Origin: Flavobacterium crocinum
GTDB taxonomy: Bacteria; Bacteroidota; Bacteroidia; Flavobacteriales; Flavobacteriaceae
Assembly (NCBI RefSeq): GCF_003122385.1
Contig: NZ_CP029255.1
Location: 868,001-932,000, forward strand
Length of the DNA: 64,000 nucleotides
Direction of reading: 5' to 3'
In this document: positions 44,625 to 53,784 of the stretch, in pieces
Numbering within the stretch: the stretch's first letter is position 1
Layout: every line of letters starts with the position of its first letter
Notes under the pieces: model-generated
Databases searched by the model: none
The model's input: the letters and a program-made list of their open reading frames with translations, nothing else
Told to the model about the DNA's origin: nothing
Translations under genes and position numbers: made by a program

Positions 44625-45542
44625 TTACTCTAAAAAACGATGCCTGTCATCTCTGTGAAAAGCATATTCTTTCCCGTTAAACTTGAGTTTTTCAGATTCT
44701 TTTTTGATTTTCAGCTCTTTATTTTCTTCCATTTCGTTTTCTAAACTGTCTTCAACCGCTTCTTCATACGAAAAGTTTTTAGTTACAATTAAATCGAAAA
44801 GACCATTTGTTTTATCATCTCCTAAACTTATCCCTGTTTCCAGTGTTTCGATTTGATACGTTCCGCTACCGTTCGAGTCGCCATTGGTCAGATAGATTGG
44901 ATATTCGTATAAAACCTTTCTGATTTCATTATCAGTCAGCGTAAGTAACGTAAATTTCTTTTCTGAATACAAAACAATTCTGCTGTTCGCATTGGCTTCG
45001 GTATAAAAACCAATAGCAGGAGTATTTTCGTTTAGATAAATCAGGTTTTTCAAAATATGCGATTTAGAAAACTGAATCTCTTCATTGTGATAATATCCTA
45101 AATTAGCATCAAATTCCTCAGCGATTATGCTACCGCTTTCACGATCTACAAATAAATATTTACGCTGAAAATAATTACCTAAATCTGTGTAATCCTTAGA
45201 TTGTTTCTTTTTTCTATTACGTTCTACAATAGTTAAGACAAAAAAAGCGGTTTTATCGTCGTAGTTTATGGAACTTGTCTCGTCAATTTTAATATTGGAG
45301 TATTTAATATTTAGGTTGGAAGCAACTTTTGAAAGCAATGGAAGATTTAGTTCTTCGGAATCTTCGATATTATCCAGATTCCTAAAAACAATCTTTTTAA
45401 ACTCCTTTTTATTCACATTCGTATCTGCTTTTATAAGCGAAAGCAGTTCCTGATTCTGAAGTTCTGCTTCATTCTTAGTTTTATCATTACCGCAAGCAAA
45501 TAAAAATAGTAAAACTCCACTTAAGAGAATCGTTTTTTTCAT
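44625..45542 (-). CDS. Lipoprotein of unknown function
   Basis: I chose the ATG that gives KKTILLSGVLLFLFAC, a normal lipoprotein leader with Cys at residue 17; the open frame extends 29 codons upstream without a signal. The mature part, about 290 residues, is polar. It contains IKIDETSSINYDDKTAFFVLTI, a YLFVDRESGSIIAEEFDANL strand pair, and YPIYLTNGDSNGSGTYQIETL, mainly beta. The C-terminus is very charged (EDSLENEMEENKELKIKKES) and ends in a short basic segment. I do not recognise a family. Confidence 0.75.
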   Translation of the reverse strand: MKKTILLSGVLLFLFACGNDKTKNEAELQNQELLSLIKADTNVNKKEFKKIVFRNLDNIEDSEELNLPLLSKVASNLNIKYSNIKIDETSSINYDDKTAFFVLTIVERNRKKKQSKDYTDLGNYFQRKYLFVDRESGSIIAEEFDANLGYYHNEEIQFSKSHILKNLIYLNENTPAIGFYTEANANSRIVLYSEKKFTLLTLTDNEIRKVLYEYPIYLTNGDSNGSGTYQIETLETGISLGDDKTNGLFDLIVTKNFSYEEAVEDSLENEMEENKELKIKKESEKLKFNGKEYAFHRDDRHRFLE

Positions 45543-45677
45543 AGGCATTAATTTATTTGTAGAAACTTTTGGGTTCTCCAAATATATAATTTTCTTACAA
45601 ACACAGCTAAAAAAAGATCCAAATATCAAATAATACTCTAAAAAACCAATGATTGTGAGACTTCACAATTTAAAATT

Positions 45678-46217
45678 TTAGTCTCTTTTAATTTCATGAC
45701 CAACAAATTCTTCCAGTGTTTTAAACATTTCTTCAACAGAAAGTACTTCGGTATCCTGATGAGATTTTAAAAACGCTGCATTCAGTTCGACCAGATTTTC
45801 ATCCAGTTCAAAATAAGCATTGTTATTTAAAAAATCTCGAAGCGGGTTTGGAGTATCAAACTTAGCTTGCAGAAATTTCCCAAGTTTAATATTACTTTGT
45901 AAGCGCAATTTTCTGCTTTGTTCTTTAAAAAGTTCTAAATGTTTTTCGGCGCCAATTAAAGCCAGACCTTCTTCAATTAATTCGTTTAATTCTTTATTCC
46001 AGCCGGAATCGTGAACGAATTTCGAAAAATTTCCTTCCGTATATTTTGAAGCATAGAAATCTAAATAATAGCTCATCAAGGCATCTTCATGAATCAAATC
46101 ATCGTCTATTTTTTCTTCGCGCATTAAATTGATTACCGAAATATTCGAATTTACAACGTCTTGCGGATTTTCGCTATTGGCTGCTGTTTCTGAAATAATG
46201 ATTTTACCGAATTCCAT
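45678..46217 (-). CDS. DMP19/DUF4375-like protein
   Basis: This is a 179-residue acidic cytoplasmic protein. The middle (MSYYLDFYASKYTEGNFSKF, then LIEEGLALIGAEKHLELF) matches the pattern of DMP19-type (DUF4375) proteins, where a helical bundle with a conserved NGG/EGNF loop precedes ALxxIGA. DMP19 of Neisseria is a DNA mimic that blocks a regulator; many homologues occur as genes of unknown role. The assignment rests on a modest pattern match. The gene stands alone. Confidence 0.5.
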   Translation of the reverse strand: MEFGKIIISETAANSENPQDVVNSNISVINLMREEKIDDDLIHEDALMSYYLDFYASKYTEGNFSKFVHDSGWNKELNELIEEGLALIGAEKHLELFKEQSRKLRLQSNIKLGKFLQAKFDTPNPLRDFLNNNAYFELDENLVELNAAFLKSHQDTEVLSVEEMFKTLEEFVGHEIKRD

Positions 46218-46386
46218 TTGAGTTTTTGTTTAAAAAATTGTTTTGCAAAGTTGAGCAAATAATTGAAAAAATCCTTTTTAATTTCAATCAAAGAGATCTA
46301 AATTATTTTTTTGGTTAAGTTTTTGAAGATGAATTTTTTAACCGAAACTAAAATCTAAATTGATAATTTTAAATTACTTAAAAATT

Positions 46387-46785
46387 ATGAAAAACACTAT
46401 CCTCAAAAGTTTAGCTCTTTCCCTTTTTATTACAAACATTTGGAGCGTAACTATATTTTTTATCTACTATTTTGAAGCGCCTGGTTTATTTAGTGGCTTC
46501 AAAACTCTATTTATTTTTCTCTACAGTTGTTGGATCATGTCTGGAATTGGAGTTTTAGGAATTTTCATTTCATTCTTAAAATTCTGGAAATCAAATATTC
46601 AAAAAGTATTCCTGCTCTCAACTGTAACATTTCTTAATACTTTCTTCTCTTTACTTATTATTCTGACTGCTATTTTCGAGGTTGTAAATTATCAGTTAGA
46701 TATATCTAACATGGTGTTTCTAATAAATTTTATCATTCCAATCACAGGATTTTTTCTCATCAAAAGAAAAATGAAAGAATCTTAA
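46387..46785 (+). CDS. Four-helix membrane protein of unknown function
   Basis: The open frame starts at a TTG 27 bases upstream, but the ATG chosen gives a better start (MKNTILKSLALSLF). The 132-residue product has four hydrophobic stretches: about 7-28, 35-60, 70-95 and 105-125 (LLIILTAIFEVVNYQLD lies in the third loop). No motif is recognisable and no partner gene is close. Confidence 0.7.
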   Translation: MKNTILKSLALSLFITNIWSVTIFFIYYFEAPGLFSGFKTLFIFLYSCWIMSGIGVLGIFISFLKFWKSNIQKVFLLSTVTFLNTFFSLLIILTAIFEVVNYQLDISNMVFLINFIIPITGFFLIKRKMKES

Positions 46786-46864
46786 AATAAAAAAAATCTA
46801 TTTCAGTAGTAAATATATTATCGAATTGCCTTCAGCTAAAAGTGTAGGTAATTCTTTTTAATTT

Positions 46865-48421
46865 CTAAAACCCTTTATTCTCTACTAATAACTCTTTCAG
46901 TTCATCAGTCTTTACATAAGCCGCAAAACGTCCGGAAAGCAGTAACATTTCTTTTTCTTCGGGCGTTATTTTTAGTTTGGTCTCTACATGAGAAGCATAT
47001 TCATATAACATCAAAAGTTCACTGGCACCAAAATCTTTAAACTTTTCTTTATCTAAGCTGGAAAGTATGACTTCTCCATTTTTATCTTTTTTAAAACTTT
47101 CCGAACCAAATTTTGAAATCAGTTGCGCTTTAAAATCATCATGCATTTTAAGCCATGTTGCCGCTTCATCATCACTGTTTTTTAGTTCTGTTACCAAATC
47201 GTCGTATTTCTGATCTTTTTTCAAATTTGCTAAATGATGTCTCAAAGTGGTAAACCCAATAACCTGATAATTTGAAGTTGGAATTTTATAACGATCCAAA
47301 ACATTTTCTACATCTCTTTCAAAAGTCATGTAACGTGTTTGAACGGTGTATAAAGAGGCCGTTTCTAATAACGAAAGCAATCTGATTTTACCATCATTTA
47401 TATAAGGCGACTTTTTTCCCTGACCCAAACAATCAATAAAAAGTGCTTTTTTGTTTTTGTCTTTCACTTTTGTATCGTTGTGAAGCAATTCGATCAAGGT
47501 TTCGTACCCCATATTGTCCGATGCACCGCCATCGATCACACACAGTATTTTATCCTGATTTTTGATTCCGAATTTGGTTTTCGGCAAAACACCCGGAAAA
47601 GCAGAACTTGCCGTAATGGCATACGTAAGCGGAAAATCGTAACCATTATTAATTTGATTTTCGTCAAGCGAAAGTGCCGCTTTATTGGGCGCTAAAGACG
47701 AATTGATTTTTAAAGCACGAATAATATGCGGCATAAACGGAAAACGTTCACCATTGTTATAAGCCGTTCCATTGGCCACCATCATAGGCAATTGCGGGTT
47801 TAATTTGCTTTCCTTAGGAATAAAAAAATCCGACAACTGCATTTGTGTTTTAAACTTATTCTGATTTTCGGGATTGGTACTGTCGTATTGCAAGACTTCC
47901 AGATCTAAACGCTGTGCCCTAGAGATTTTTTCTCCTTTTTCGTTTCTGCTGTTATTTAGAAGAGAAAAAAGTGTAGCCGATTTATTAACCTCTGATTTAA
48001 AGGCATCTGCTTTAGAAAAGTAAAATTCATTAAAAGTGCAATTATCGTATTGTAATTTGTTTTTCAGAATCGTCAGATAATATCCAGCTGAGTAACAACC
48101 TCCGGAAACCGTTGAGAAATAATCGATTTCATTTAGAAAATTATGATTCGAATTCTCATCCTTAATTTCTTCTAATCCTAAAAGGACTCCCAAACTAAAA
48201 AACTGCGCTCTCGATCCGCCACCCGAAATCCCAACTCCCAAAGCGATATTCGGATTCTGCAATCGCACATCACGATCCTGAACCGATTTATACTCATTTA
48301 AGCTTACCGTAGGAATCGAATTGTAATTGATTTCCGAAAAGAGATTTATTTTGTTTTGAGCGATTCCTTTATTTACAAAAAGCACAAAAACGAATCCTAT
48401 AGAAAGTCGTTTAAATATCAT
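46865..48421 (-). CDS. Patatin-like phospholipase
   Basis: The 518-residue protein has a signal peptide (FKRLSIGFVFVLFVNKGIAQ), so it is exported. The phospholipase core shows an oxyanion loop GVGISGGGSRAQFFSLG near residues 62-78, a nucleophile elbow STVSGGCYSAG near 109-119 (an S-G-G form as in cPLA2 rather than GxSxG), and the catalytic Asp in IDGGASDNMG near 297. A long helical C-terminal part follows. It probably cleaves acyl esters of phospholipids in the periplasm or outside; the substrate is unproven. Single gene. Confidence 0.85.
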   Translation of the reverse strand: MIFKRLSIGFVFVLFVNKGIAQNKINLFSEINYNSIPTVSLNEYKSVQDRDVRLQNPNIALGVGISGGGSRAQFFSLGVLLGLEEIKDENSNHNFLNEIDYFSTVSGGCYSAGYYLTILKNKLQYDNCTFNEFYFSKADAFKSEVNKSATLFSLLNNSRNEKGEKISRAQRLDLEVLQYDSTNPENQNKFKTQMQLSDFFIPKESKLNPQLPMMVANGTAYNNGERFPFMPHIIRALKINSSLAPNKAALSLDENQINNGYDFPLTYAITASSAFPGVLPKTKFGIKNQDKILCVIDGGASDNMGYETLIELLHNDTKVKDKNKKALFIDCLGQGKKSPYINDGKIRLLSLLETASLYTVQTRYMTFERDVENVLDRYKIPTSNYQVIGFTTLRHHLANLKKDQKYDDLVTELKNSDDEAATWLKMHDDFKAQLISKFGSESFKKDKNGEVILSSLDKEKFKDFGASELLMLYEYASHVETKLKITPEEKEMLLLSGRFAAYVKTDELKELLVENKGF

Positions 48422-48513
48422 AAATCAAAAACATTATTTGATGCAGATAAAATTAATTGAATTAATTCAAAATGAAACACTTGTATTTTATTTTTTCAAA
48501 ATAATAGTATAAA

Positions 48514-48542
48514 AAAACCGCATTCTGTCTGAATGCGGTTTT
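48514..48542 (-). terminator. Terminator after CDGSH gene
   Basis: A perfect 12-bp stem AAAACCGCATTC / GAATGCGGTTTT with a five-base loop, 26 bases past the stop. Confidence 0.88.
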
Positions 48543-48567
48543 CAAATATTTAAAACTAGAAAAAATC

Positions 48568-48795
48568 TTAGTTTGTTTTCATTGGCGGTAAATCAAACGC
48601 AACAGAATCATGTTCGAAGTTGTTTCTGTGTCCTCCGTCGCAGAATGGTTTGTTGTTAGATAATCCGCAACGGCAAAGTCCTAGTGCAGATCTTCCTTGT
48701 AAACCGTAAAGTGCTCCTTCCGGATCCATGATTTCAAAATCTCCTTCGATTTTAATAGATCCGTTTTTATTGATGATTAATTTAGTCTTGCTCAT
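48568..48795 (-). CDS. CDGSH iron-sulfur domain protein
   Basis: This small redox protein binds a [2Fe-2S] cluster through three Cys and one His. From the chosen ATG the 75-residue product has the ligands Cys41, Cys43, Cys52 and His56 in CRCGLSNNKPFCDGGH. The start MSKTKLIINKNGSIKIEGDF is a beta strand typical of bacterial CDGSH proteins; the 19 extra codons upstream in the same frame lack this character. Bacterial members are thought to act in electron transfer or iron handling. Single gene with its own terminator. Confidence 0.93.
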   Translation of the reverse strand: MSKTKLIINKNGSIKIEGDFEIMDPEGALYGLQGRSALGLCRCGLSNNKPFCDGGHRNNFEHDSVAFDLPPMKTN

Positions 48796-48887
48796 AAATT
48801 TTGTTTTTTTTCCGGTGCAAAGATTGCGAAATATATCTTTATTTAAGAGCAATGATCGTAGTTTAAACTGGTTCTATTTTAGTTGTG

Positions 48888-49030
48888 TTTTGCCACGAAG
48901 GCACTAAGGCGCAAAGTTTATTGTTTCACACAGATTTTAAAAGATTTAAGCACATTAGCACAGATGACTAACTTAAAAAACTTAGATTCTTAATAAAAAA
49001 TCTTTGCGCCTTAGTGCCTTCGTGGCAAAA
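48888..49030. repeat. Inverted repeat with 29-base perfect arms (GCCACGAAGGCACTAAGG family)
   Basis: The two 29-base arms are exactly complementary, separated by 85 AT-rich bases, and end three bases before the GH43 stop codon. It fills the gap between the CDGSH and GH43 genes. Confidence 0.92.
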
Positions 49031-49033
49031 ACC

Positions 49034-50533
49034 CTACAGTGCCTTGTAAACAAAATTTCTAAACTTTACATTTCCCTTTCCAATAGAGCAAAGACCAATT
49101 CTTAATCCCAAAAATCCGCTTAATACATTATGATTGTATCCCGAAACTTCTACAGAGTTTTCAATCTTTTTCCAGTCTTTTCCATCAAGGCTGTAAAACA
49201 TATCAACTGTGTTTTTGATATTTTTTAAGCGAAGAAAAACTTTTCTATTATGTGTATTTTTCTCTGTCGGAAACTGCCAGCCTCTCAAATTGGCCAGAAT
49301 ATTATGCTGATCAGCCAATATTCCTGAATAATATCTATTATCGTAAAAAAGCGTTAATCCGCCAGTAGCATCGCCTTCAATTTCCATTTCGACTTCAGCC
49401 ATATAAGAATGTCCACCTGGAACAATTACCAGCGGAGAACTATTTCCAACACTATCTCCTTTTCCTTCAATAGTCAGAGTATTATTGGCTACTTTAAATC
49501 TTGAACTTTCAACTCCATTATAAAATTTCCATTGTGGCTTTAAAGCCAAACCTCCAAAATTATCACTCAATGAAAATTCAGGAAGTGTTTTTCCTTGAGG
49601 TTTTGCAATAGGCTTATCAGTTTGAATATTATCAGGAATTTTATACCAACCGTCTTTTGTCCATTCGACCGGTTGCAATAAAGTTTGGCGTCCTAGGTTG
49701 TAATAGTCTTTTTCGTAACCGTGAAAAATCATCCACCATTTTCCGTTGGCATCTTCAAAAATAGTGCTGTGCCCTTTTGACCACCAAGTTTCAGAATTGC
49801 TGTTTGTACGCACAATCGGATTATGAGGCGAATTTTCCCAAGGACCAAGTGGCGATTTAGATCTTGCCGAAATGACCATATGACTTGTTGCGGGTCCAGC
49901 TGTTCCGCCTTCGGCAACGGTTAAATAATAATATTCGCCTCGTTTAAACAATTTTGGCCCTTCCATACAAAAACATTCGATGCTCCACTCGCGCGGAATT
50001 TTCCAACCGTCGTAAATATGTTTTAGTTCACTTGTTACTGAAAGTCCGTCTTTGGATAACATCACATAACCTCCGTTGCTGAAATATAAAAATCGGTTTC
50101 CTTTATCATCTGCAATATGTCCGGGATCAATATTTCCGATTTTCAAATCGATTGGCTCGCTCCAGGGTCCGTTGATAGAATCGGCAGTTACTACGAAATT
50201 GGTATTATTCGCAGGAAAATAAATATAGTATTTGTTGTTGTACTTAATTAAATCGGGCGCCCAAACGGCTCCAACATATTTATGAAGCGCATTCGTAACT
50301 GGCTCCCAATTCATTAAATCGGTAGAATGCCAGATTAAAAGTCCGGGATAATAATCAAAGGAAGAATGAACGATATAATAATCCTTTCCGTCTCTCAATA
50401 AACTCGGATCGGGATAATCTCCCGCAAAAATTGGATTGGAATATTGATTCTGCTTTAAATTCTTTTCTGATTGTGATTGTGAATAATCATAATAAGTAAA
50501 TAATAGTAATACAGCCAGATATATTTTTTTCAT
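49034..50533 (-). CDS. Glycoside hydrolase family 43 protein
   Basis: This 499-residue exported enzyme has a signal region (KKIYLAVLLLFTYYDYSQS). The five-bladed propeller catalytic domain (about 30-310) has the GH43 residues: general base Asp in FAGDYPDPSLLRDG near 43, pKa modulator Asp in IGNIDPGHIAD near 148, and general acid Glu in FCMEGPKLFKRG near 200. The C-terminal part (about 325-499) is a beta-sandwich of the xylosidase/DUF1349-like type (FKVANNTLTIEGKGD). Such enzymes remove arabinose or xylose from plant polysaccharides. No SusC/D pair or other glycosidase is beside it. Confidence 0.92.
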   Translation of the reverse strand: MKKIYLAVLLLFTYYDYSQSQSEKNLKQNQYSNPIFAGDYPDPSLLRDGKDYYIVHSSFDYYPGLLIWHSTDLMNWEPVTNALHKYVGAVWAPDLIKYNNKYYIYFPANNTNFVVTADSINGPWSEPIDLKIGNIDPGHIADDKGNRFLYFSNGGYVMLSKDGLSVTSELKHIYDGWKIPREWSIECFCMEGPKLFKRGEYYYLTVAEGGTAGPATSHMVISARSKSPLGPWENSPHNPIVRTNSNSETWWSKGHSTIFEDANGKWWMIFHGYEKDYYNLGRQTLLQPVEWTKDGWYKIPDNIQTDKPIAKPQGKTLPEFSLSDNFGGLALKPQWKFYNGVESSRFKVANNTLTIEGKGDSVGNSSPLVIVPGGHSYMAEVEMEIEGDATGGLTLFYDNRYYSGILADQHNILANLRGWQFPTEKNTHNRKVFLRLKNIKNTVDMFYSLDGKDWKKIENSVEVSGYNHNVLSGFLGLRIGLCSIGKGNVKFRNFVYKAL

Positions 50534-50588
50534 GTTTTGATATTTTTTTCAAATATAGTCAAAAAGACCATAAGATAAATTTAGCTAC

Positions 50589-50606
50589 TCCCGATAGCTA
50601 TCGGGA
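50589..50606. repeat. Perfect palindrome TCCCGATAGCTATCGGGA
   Basis: An 18-base perfect palindrome in the GH43-metG gap. A degenerate copy occurs near 25.8 kb. Confidence 0.85.
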
Positions 50607-50696
50607 TAAAGGATTAAAAAGGTTCTTTTTTACTATTTTGTTAGACTGAGTGAAGTCGAAGTCCTTGCAAGGTGATATATTTATTAGTGAAATAAT

Positions 50697-50898
50697 CTCG
50701 CAAAGACGCAGAGTGGCAAAGTTTTTAGGACTAGTTTGTCATTTCGAGGAACGAGAAATCTCCGCGAGTAACTCCGCTCCTAAGAGAGCCAATCTTTGTC
50801 GAGCTTCTTGTGGAGATTTCTCGTTCCTCGAAATGACAAACTGCATGGTTAATCTTTAACTTAAAAACAAAAACTTTGCTACTCCGCGACTTTGCGAG
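50697..50898. repeat. Nested inverted repeats (CTCGCAAAGACGC outside, GTCATTTCGAGGAACGAG inside)
   Basis: Outer 30-base arms (three mismatches) enclose an inner pair of 31-base perfect arms (50733-50763 and 50812-50842). The inner type, GTCATTTCGAGGAACGAG, also has a partial copy near 36.67 kb. The whole GH43-metG gap of 477 bases is otherwise non-coding; an open frame through it is only the repeat. Confidence 0.9.
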
Positions 50899-50983
50899 AA
50901 CCAAATTCAATAAAATCTTAGCGAATCTCTGCGCTTTTTCTTTGCGAATCTCTGTGTAATATTAAAATCTCAATTCTATTGCT

Positions 50984-50991
50984 TATTTTTG
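50984..50991 (+). promoter_or_regulatory. TATTTTTG (-7) element before metG
   Basis: It fits TAnnTTTG, 19 bases before the metG ATG. The TTG box is not at the canonical distance. Confidence 0.5.
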
Positions 50992-51010
50992 CACTCAATA
51001 AAATTGAATT

Positions 51011-53146
51011 ATGATACAAGATCCAAAGAGATATACGATCACAGCGGCATTACCTTACACCAACGGGCCTATTCATATTGGGCATTTGGCTGGGGTTTAC
51101 GTGCCTGCAGATATATATTCCAGATACTTAAGATTGCAGGGGAAAGATGTTGCATTTATTTGCGGAAGCGATGAACACGGCGTTGCAATTTCTATGAAAG
51201 CCAAAAAAGAAGGAATCACACCGCAGGAAGTTATTGATAAATATGATGGAATCATCCGTAAATCGTTTGCTGATTTCGGAATTTCATTCAACAATTACTC
51301 CAGAACTTCGGCGAAAATTCATCATGATACGGCTTCGGAATTCTTTAGGACTTTGTATGATAAAGGCGATTTTATTGAAGAAGTTACAGAACAATTGTAC
51401 GATGCAAAAGCCAATCAGTTTTTAGCAGACCGTTTTGTGGTTGGAACTTGCCCAAAATGTGGCAATGACGGCGCTTACGGCGATCAATGTGAAAACTGCG
51501 GCTCTACTTTGAACGCAACCGATTTGATTAACCCAAAATCGACAATTACTGGCGAAACTCCCGTTTTAAAATCAACGAAACACTGGTTTTTACCTTTGGA
51601 TCGTTACGATGCTTTTTTACGCGAATGGATTTTAGAAGGTCATAAAAACGATTGGAAAACCAACGTTTACGGTCAAGTAAAATCTTGGATCGACGCAGGA
51701 TTAGAGCCTCGTGCCGTAACACGTGACCTGGATTGGGGAATTGATGTTCCTGTTGAAGGTGCCGAAGGCAAAAAATTGTACGTTTGGTTTGATGCACCAA
51801 TTGGATATATTTCTTCTACAAAAGAATGGGCAGCGCGCGAAGGAAAAGACTGGGAACCGTACTGGAAAGATCAGGATACAAAACTGGTTCACTTTATCGG
51901 AAAAGACAATATTGTTTTCCACTGTATCATTTTCCCGGCAATGCTAAAAGCAGAAGGAAGCTATATTTTACCAGACAACGTTCCGGCAAACGAGTTTTTG
52001 AATTTGGAAGGAAACAAACTTTCGACTTCTAAAAACTGGGCGGTTTGGTTACACGAATATTTAGAAGAGTTTCCAGATAAACAGGATGTTTTACGTTATG
52101 CTTTGACATCAAACGCTCCTGAAACAAAAGATAACGATTTTACGTGGAAAGATTTCCAGGCTAGAAATAACAACGAATTGGTTGCCGTTTTTGGAAACTT
52201 CATTAATCGTGTTGTGGTTTTAACCAATAAATATTACGATGGAGTTATTCCAGCGCCAAACGAATTTACAGAAGTTGACGAACAAACTTTAGCCGAATTA
52301 AAAGCGTATCCAGCTGTGATTTCAAGTTCGGTTGAGCGTTACAGATTCCGTGAAGCTTTGGGCGAATTGATGAATGTGGCTCGTTTAGGAAACAAATATC
52401 TGGCAGACGAAGAGCCTTGGAAAGTAATGAAAGACAATCCGGAGCGTGTAAAAACTCAAATGTATGTGGCGTTACAAATCGCTGCTGCGTTGAGCGTTTT
52501 GGCTGAGCCGTTTTTACCTTTCACTGCTGCGAAACTTTCTAAAATATTGAATTTAGGAGATCTTAAAGAGCATTTTGCAGGTTTCAGCAAATTCCTGAAA
52601 GAGAAAAATCGTGATGCAAAAGATATTTTCCTTGATAAAACTTTAGGTTGGAATGATATTTCTGAAACTTCAGACTTACTTCCTGCTGGACATAAAATTG
52701 GCGAAGCAGAATTGCTTTTCGCTAAAATTGAAGACGAAGAAATACAAAAACAAATAGATAAATTGGAAGCAACAAAAACAGCTAATCTTGCCGAAAATAA
52801 ACAAGCAGAACCTCAGAAAGATTTAATTCAGTTTGAAGATTTTGCGAAAATGGATATCCGTATCGGAACTATTTTGGAAGCTGAAAAAATGCCAAAAGCA
52901 AACAAACTTTTAGTGCTAAAAGTAGATACAGGAATTGATGTTCGTACGATTGTTTCTGGAATTGCTGAAAGTTTTTCGCCAGAAGAAATTATTGGAAAAC
53001 GTGTTTCTGTATTAGCAAACTTAGCGCCAAGAGCTTTACGTGGTGTTGAAAGCCAAGGAATGATCTTAATGACAACAAATGCAGAAGGAAAACTGGTTTT
53101 CGTAAATCCGGATGCTGATGCGCCGAATGGTGCTACGGTAAACTAA
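51011..53146 (+). CDS. metG: Methionine--tRNA ligase with C-terminal tRNA-binding domain
   Basis: This class I synthetase charges initiator and elongator tRNA-Met. The 711-residue protein has the HIGH motif in [15 protein letters not shown] near residues 14-28, the zinc knuckle [18 protein letters not shown] near 146-163, and the KMSKS motif as [14 protein letters not shown] near 335. An anticodon-binding helical domain follows. The C-terminal 105 residues form an EMAP/Trbp111-like tRNA-binding OB fold ([20 protein letters not shown]). The start [16 protein letters not shown] is conserved in relatives. Confidence 0.99.
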   Translation: MIQDPKRYTITAALPYTNGPIHIGHLAGVYVPADIYSRYLRLQGKDVAFICGSDEHGVAISMKAKKEGITPQEVIDKYDGIIRKSFADFGISFNNYSRTSAKIHHDTASEFFRTLYDKGDFIEEVTEQLYDAKANQFLADRFVVGTCPKCGNDGAYGDQCENCGSTLNATDLINPKSTITGETPVLKSTKHWFLPLDRYDAFLREWILEGHKNDWKTNVYGQVKSWIDAGLEPRAVTRDLDWGIDVPVEGAEGKKLYVWFDAPIGYISSTKEWAAREGKDWEPYWKDQDTKLVHFIGKDNIVFHCIIFPAMLKAEGSYILPDNVPANEFLNLEGNKLSTSKNWAVWLHEYLEEFPDKQDVLRYALTSNAPETKDNDFTWKDFQARNNNELVAVFGNFINRVVVLTNKYYDGVIPAPNEFTEVDEQTLAELKAYPAVISSSVERYRFREALGELMNVARLGNKYLADEEPWKVMKDNPERVKTQMYVALQIAAALSVLAEPFLPFTAAKLSKILNLGDLKEHFAGFSKFLKEKNRDAKDIFLDKTLGWNDISETSDLLPAGHKIGEAELLFAKIEDEEIQKQIDKLEATKTANLAENKQAEPQKDLIQFEDFAKMDIRIGTILEAEKMPKANKLLVLKVDTGIDVRTIVSGIAESFSPEEIIGKRVSVLANLAPRALRGVESQGMILMTTNAEGKLVFVNPDADAPNGATVN

Positions 53147-53210
53147 AGATTTTAAAAGATGTGTTATTGCACATCTTTTTTTTCATCTCTTTTAAGTTTA
53201 TTTGGGCTGT

Positions 53211-53282
53211 CCTGCAAGGTTTTCAAAACCTTGTAGGTTTGAATAAATTGCCATACCTACAAGGTTTCGAAAACCTTGCAGG
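53211..53282. repeat. Inverted repeat CCTGCAAGGTTTTC / ACCTACAAGG (28-base arms)
   Basis: Arms of 28 bases match with a single mismatch around a 16-base loop. Each arm contains its own AAGGTTTTCAAAACCTT-like palindrome, so several folds are possible. It lies about 65 bases after metG and may act as its terminator. The rest of 53147-53400 shows nothing else. Confidence 0.88.
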
Positions 53283-53400
53283 AATTAAAAAAACAAAAAT
53301 AAAATTCTTACATTTTATTATTTCTTTTCAAAATCCTTTTTGTAAGTTTGTTCTGCAAAAATACCAGAAGTAATTCTGAAACTTTATTTAAAGTTAACAT

Positions 53401-53490
53401 AAGCGAACCCTCGCCATGATGGCCCTATGGAAACTCGGGAAATCTATCCTTCTGGGTATTTTTGCACATCTAAAGCGAGGGTTTCGTGCG
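53401..53490 (+). other. GC-rich segment with terminal complementary arms, possible structured leader
   Basis: About 50 per cent G+C, well above neighbouring intergenic DNA. It begins with GCGAACCCTCGC and ends with GCGAGGGTTTCG, which pair with small imperfections. A TATTTTTG element is at 53457-53464. It may be the leader of the following small gene or a small RNA; translated as an upstream extension it uses codons (CTC, GGG, CGA) rare in the neighbourhood. Confidence 0.35.
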
Positions 53491-53505
53491 TTTAATATTT
53501 TCGAT

Positions 53506-53781
53506 ATGCAAAGAGAAAATCAAAAACCGACACATCACGATGTAATGCCATCAATGGCAAAATTTCTTTCAGACTTATGGTTTGAAGGAGATTTTAGAGA
53601 ACAGCCCCATTATCTGTCTGAAATTTTCAGGCGAATTCTTGAAACAGATTTGGGAGATGACAAAGAGCTAAGATCAAAAATGATGGAATGCATCAAAATA
53701 AGTGAAATGCTTGCCAAAGCACTTGAACCGTTTTCGGATAAACAAATTCAGAAAGCCTGCAATAAAATCATAACGGCTTAA
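53506..53781 (+). CDS. Small protein of unknown function
   Basis: I chose the ATG giving a 91-residue protein (MQRENQKPTHHDVMPSMAKF). The frame is open 30 codons further up, but that part has atypical codon use and overlaps a possible structured leader. The protein is helical and charged, with LSDLWFEGDFREQPHYLSEI and a C-terminal LEPFSDKQIQKACNKI, and no cysteine cluster or signal. I do not recognise a family. A clear terminator follows. Confidence 0.6.
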   Translation: MQRENQKPTHHDVMPSMAKFLSDLWFEGDFREQPHYLSEIFRRILETDLGDDKELRSKMMECIKISEMLAKALEPFSDKQIQKACNKIITA

Positions 53782-53784
53782 GAT

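Noticed and set aside
50650..50859. 70-codon open frame in the GH43-metG gap (CHFEEREIS...)
   Set aside because: It is a translation of the inner inverted repeat (GTCATTTCGAGGAACGAG); such frames recur wherever the repeat occurs and have no gene-like codon pattern.
53161..53373. 70-codon open frame after metG
   Set aside because: It spans the inverted repeat of 53211-53282; hydrophobic only because of T-rich DNA.
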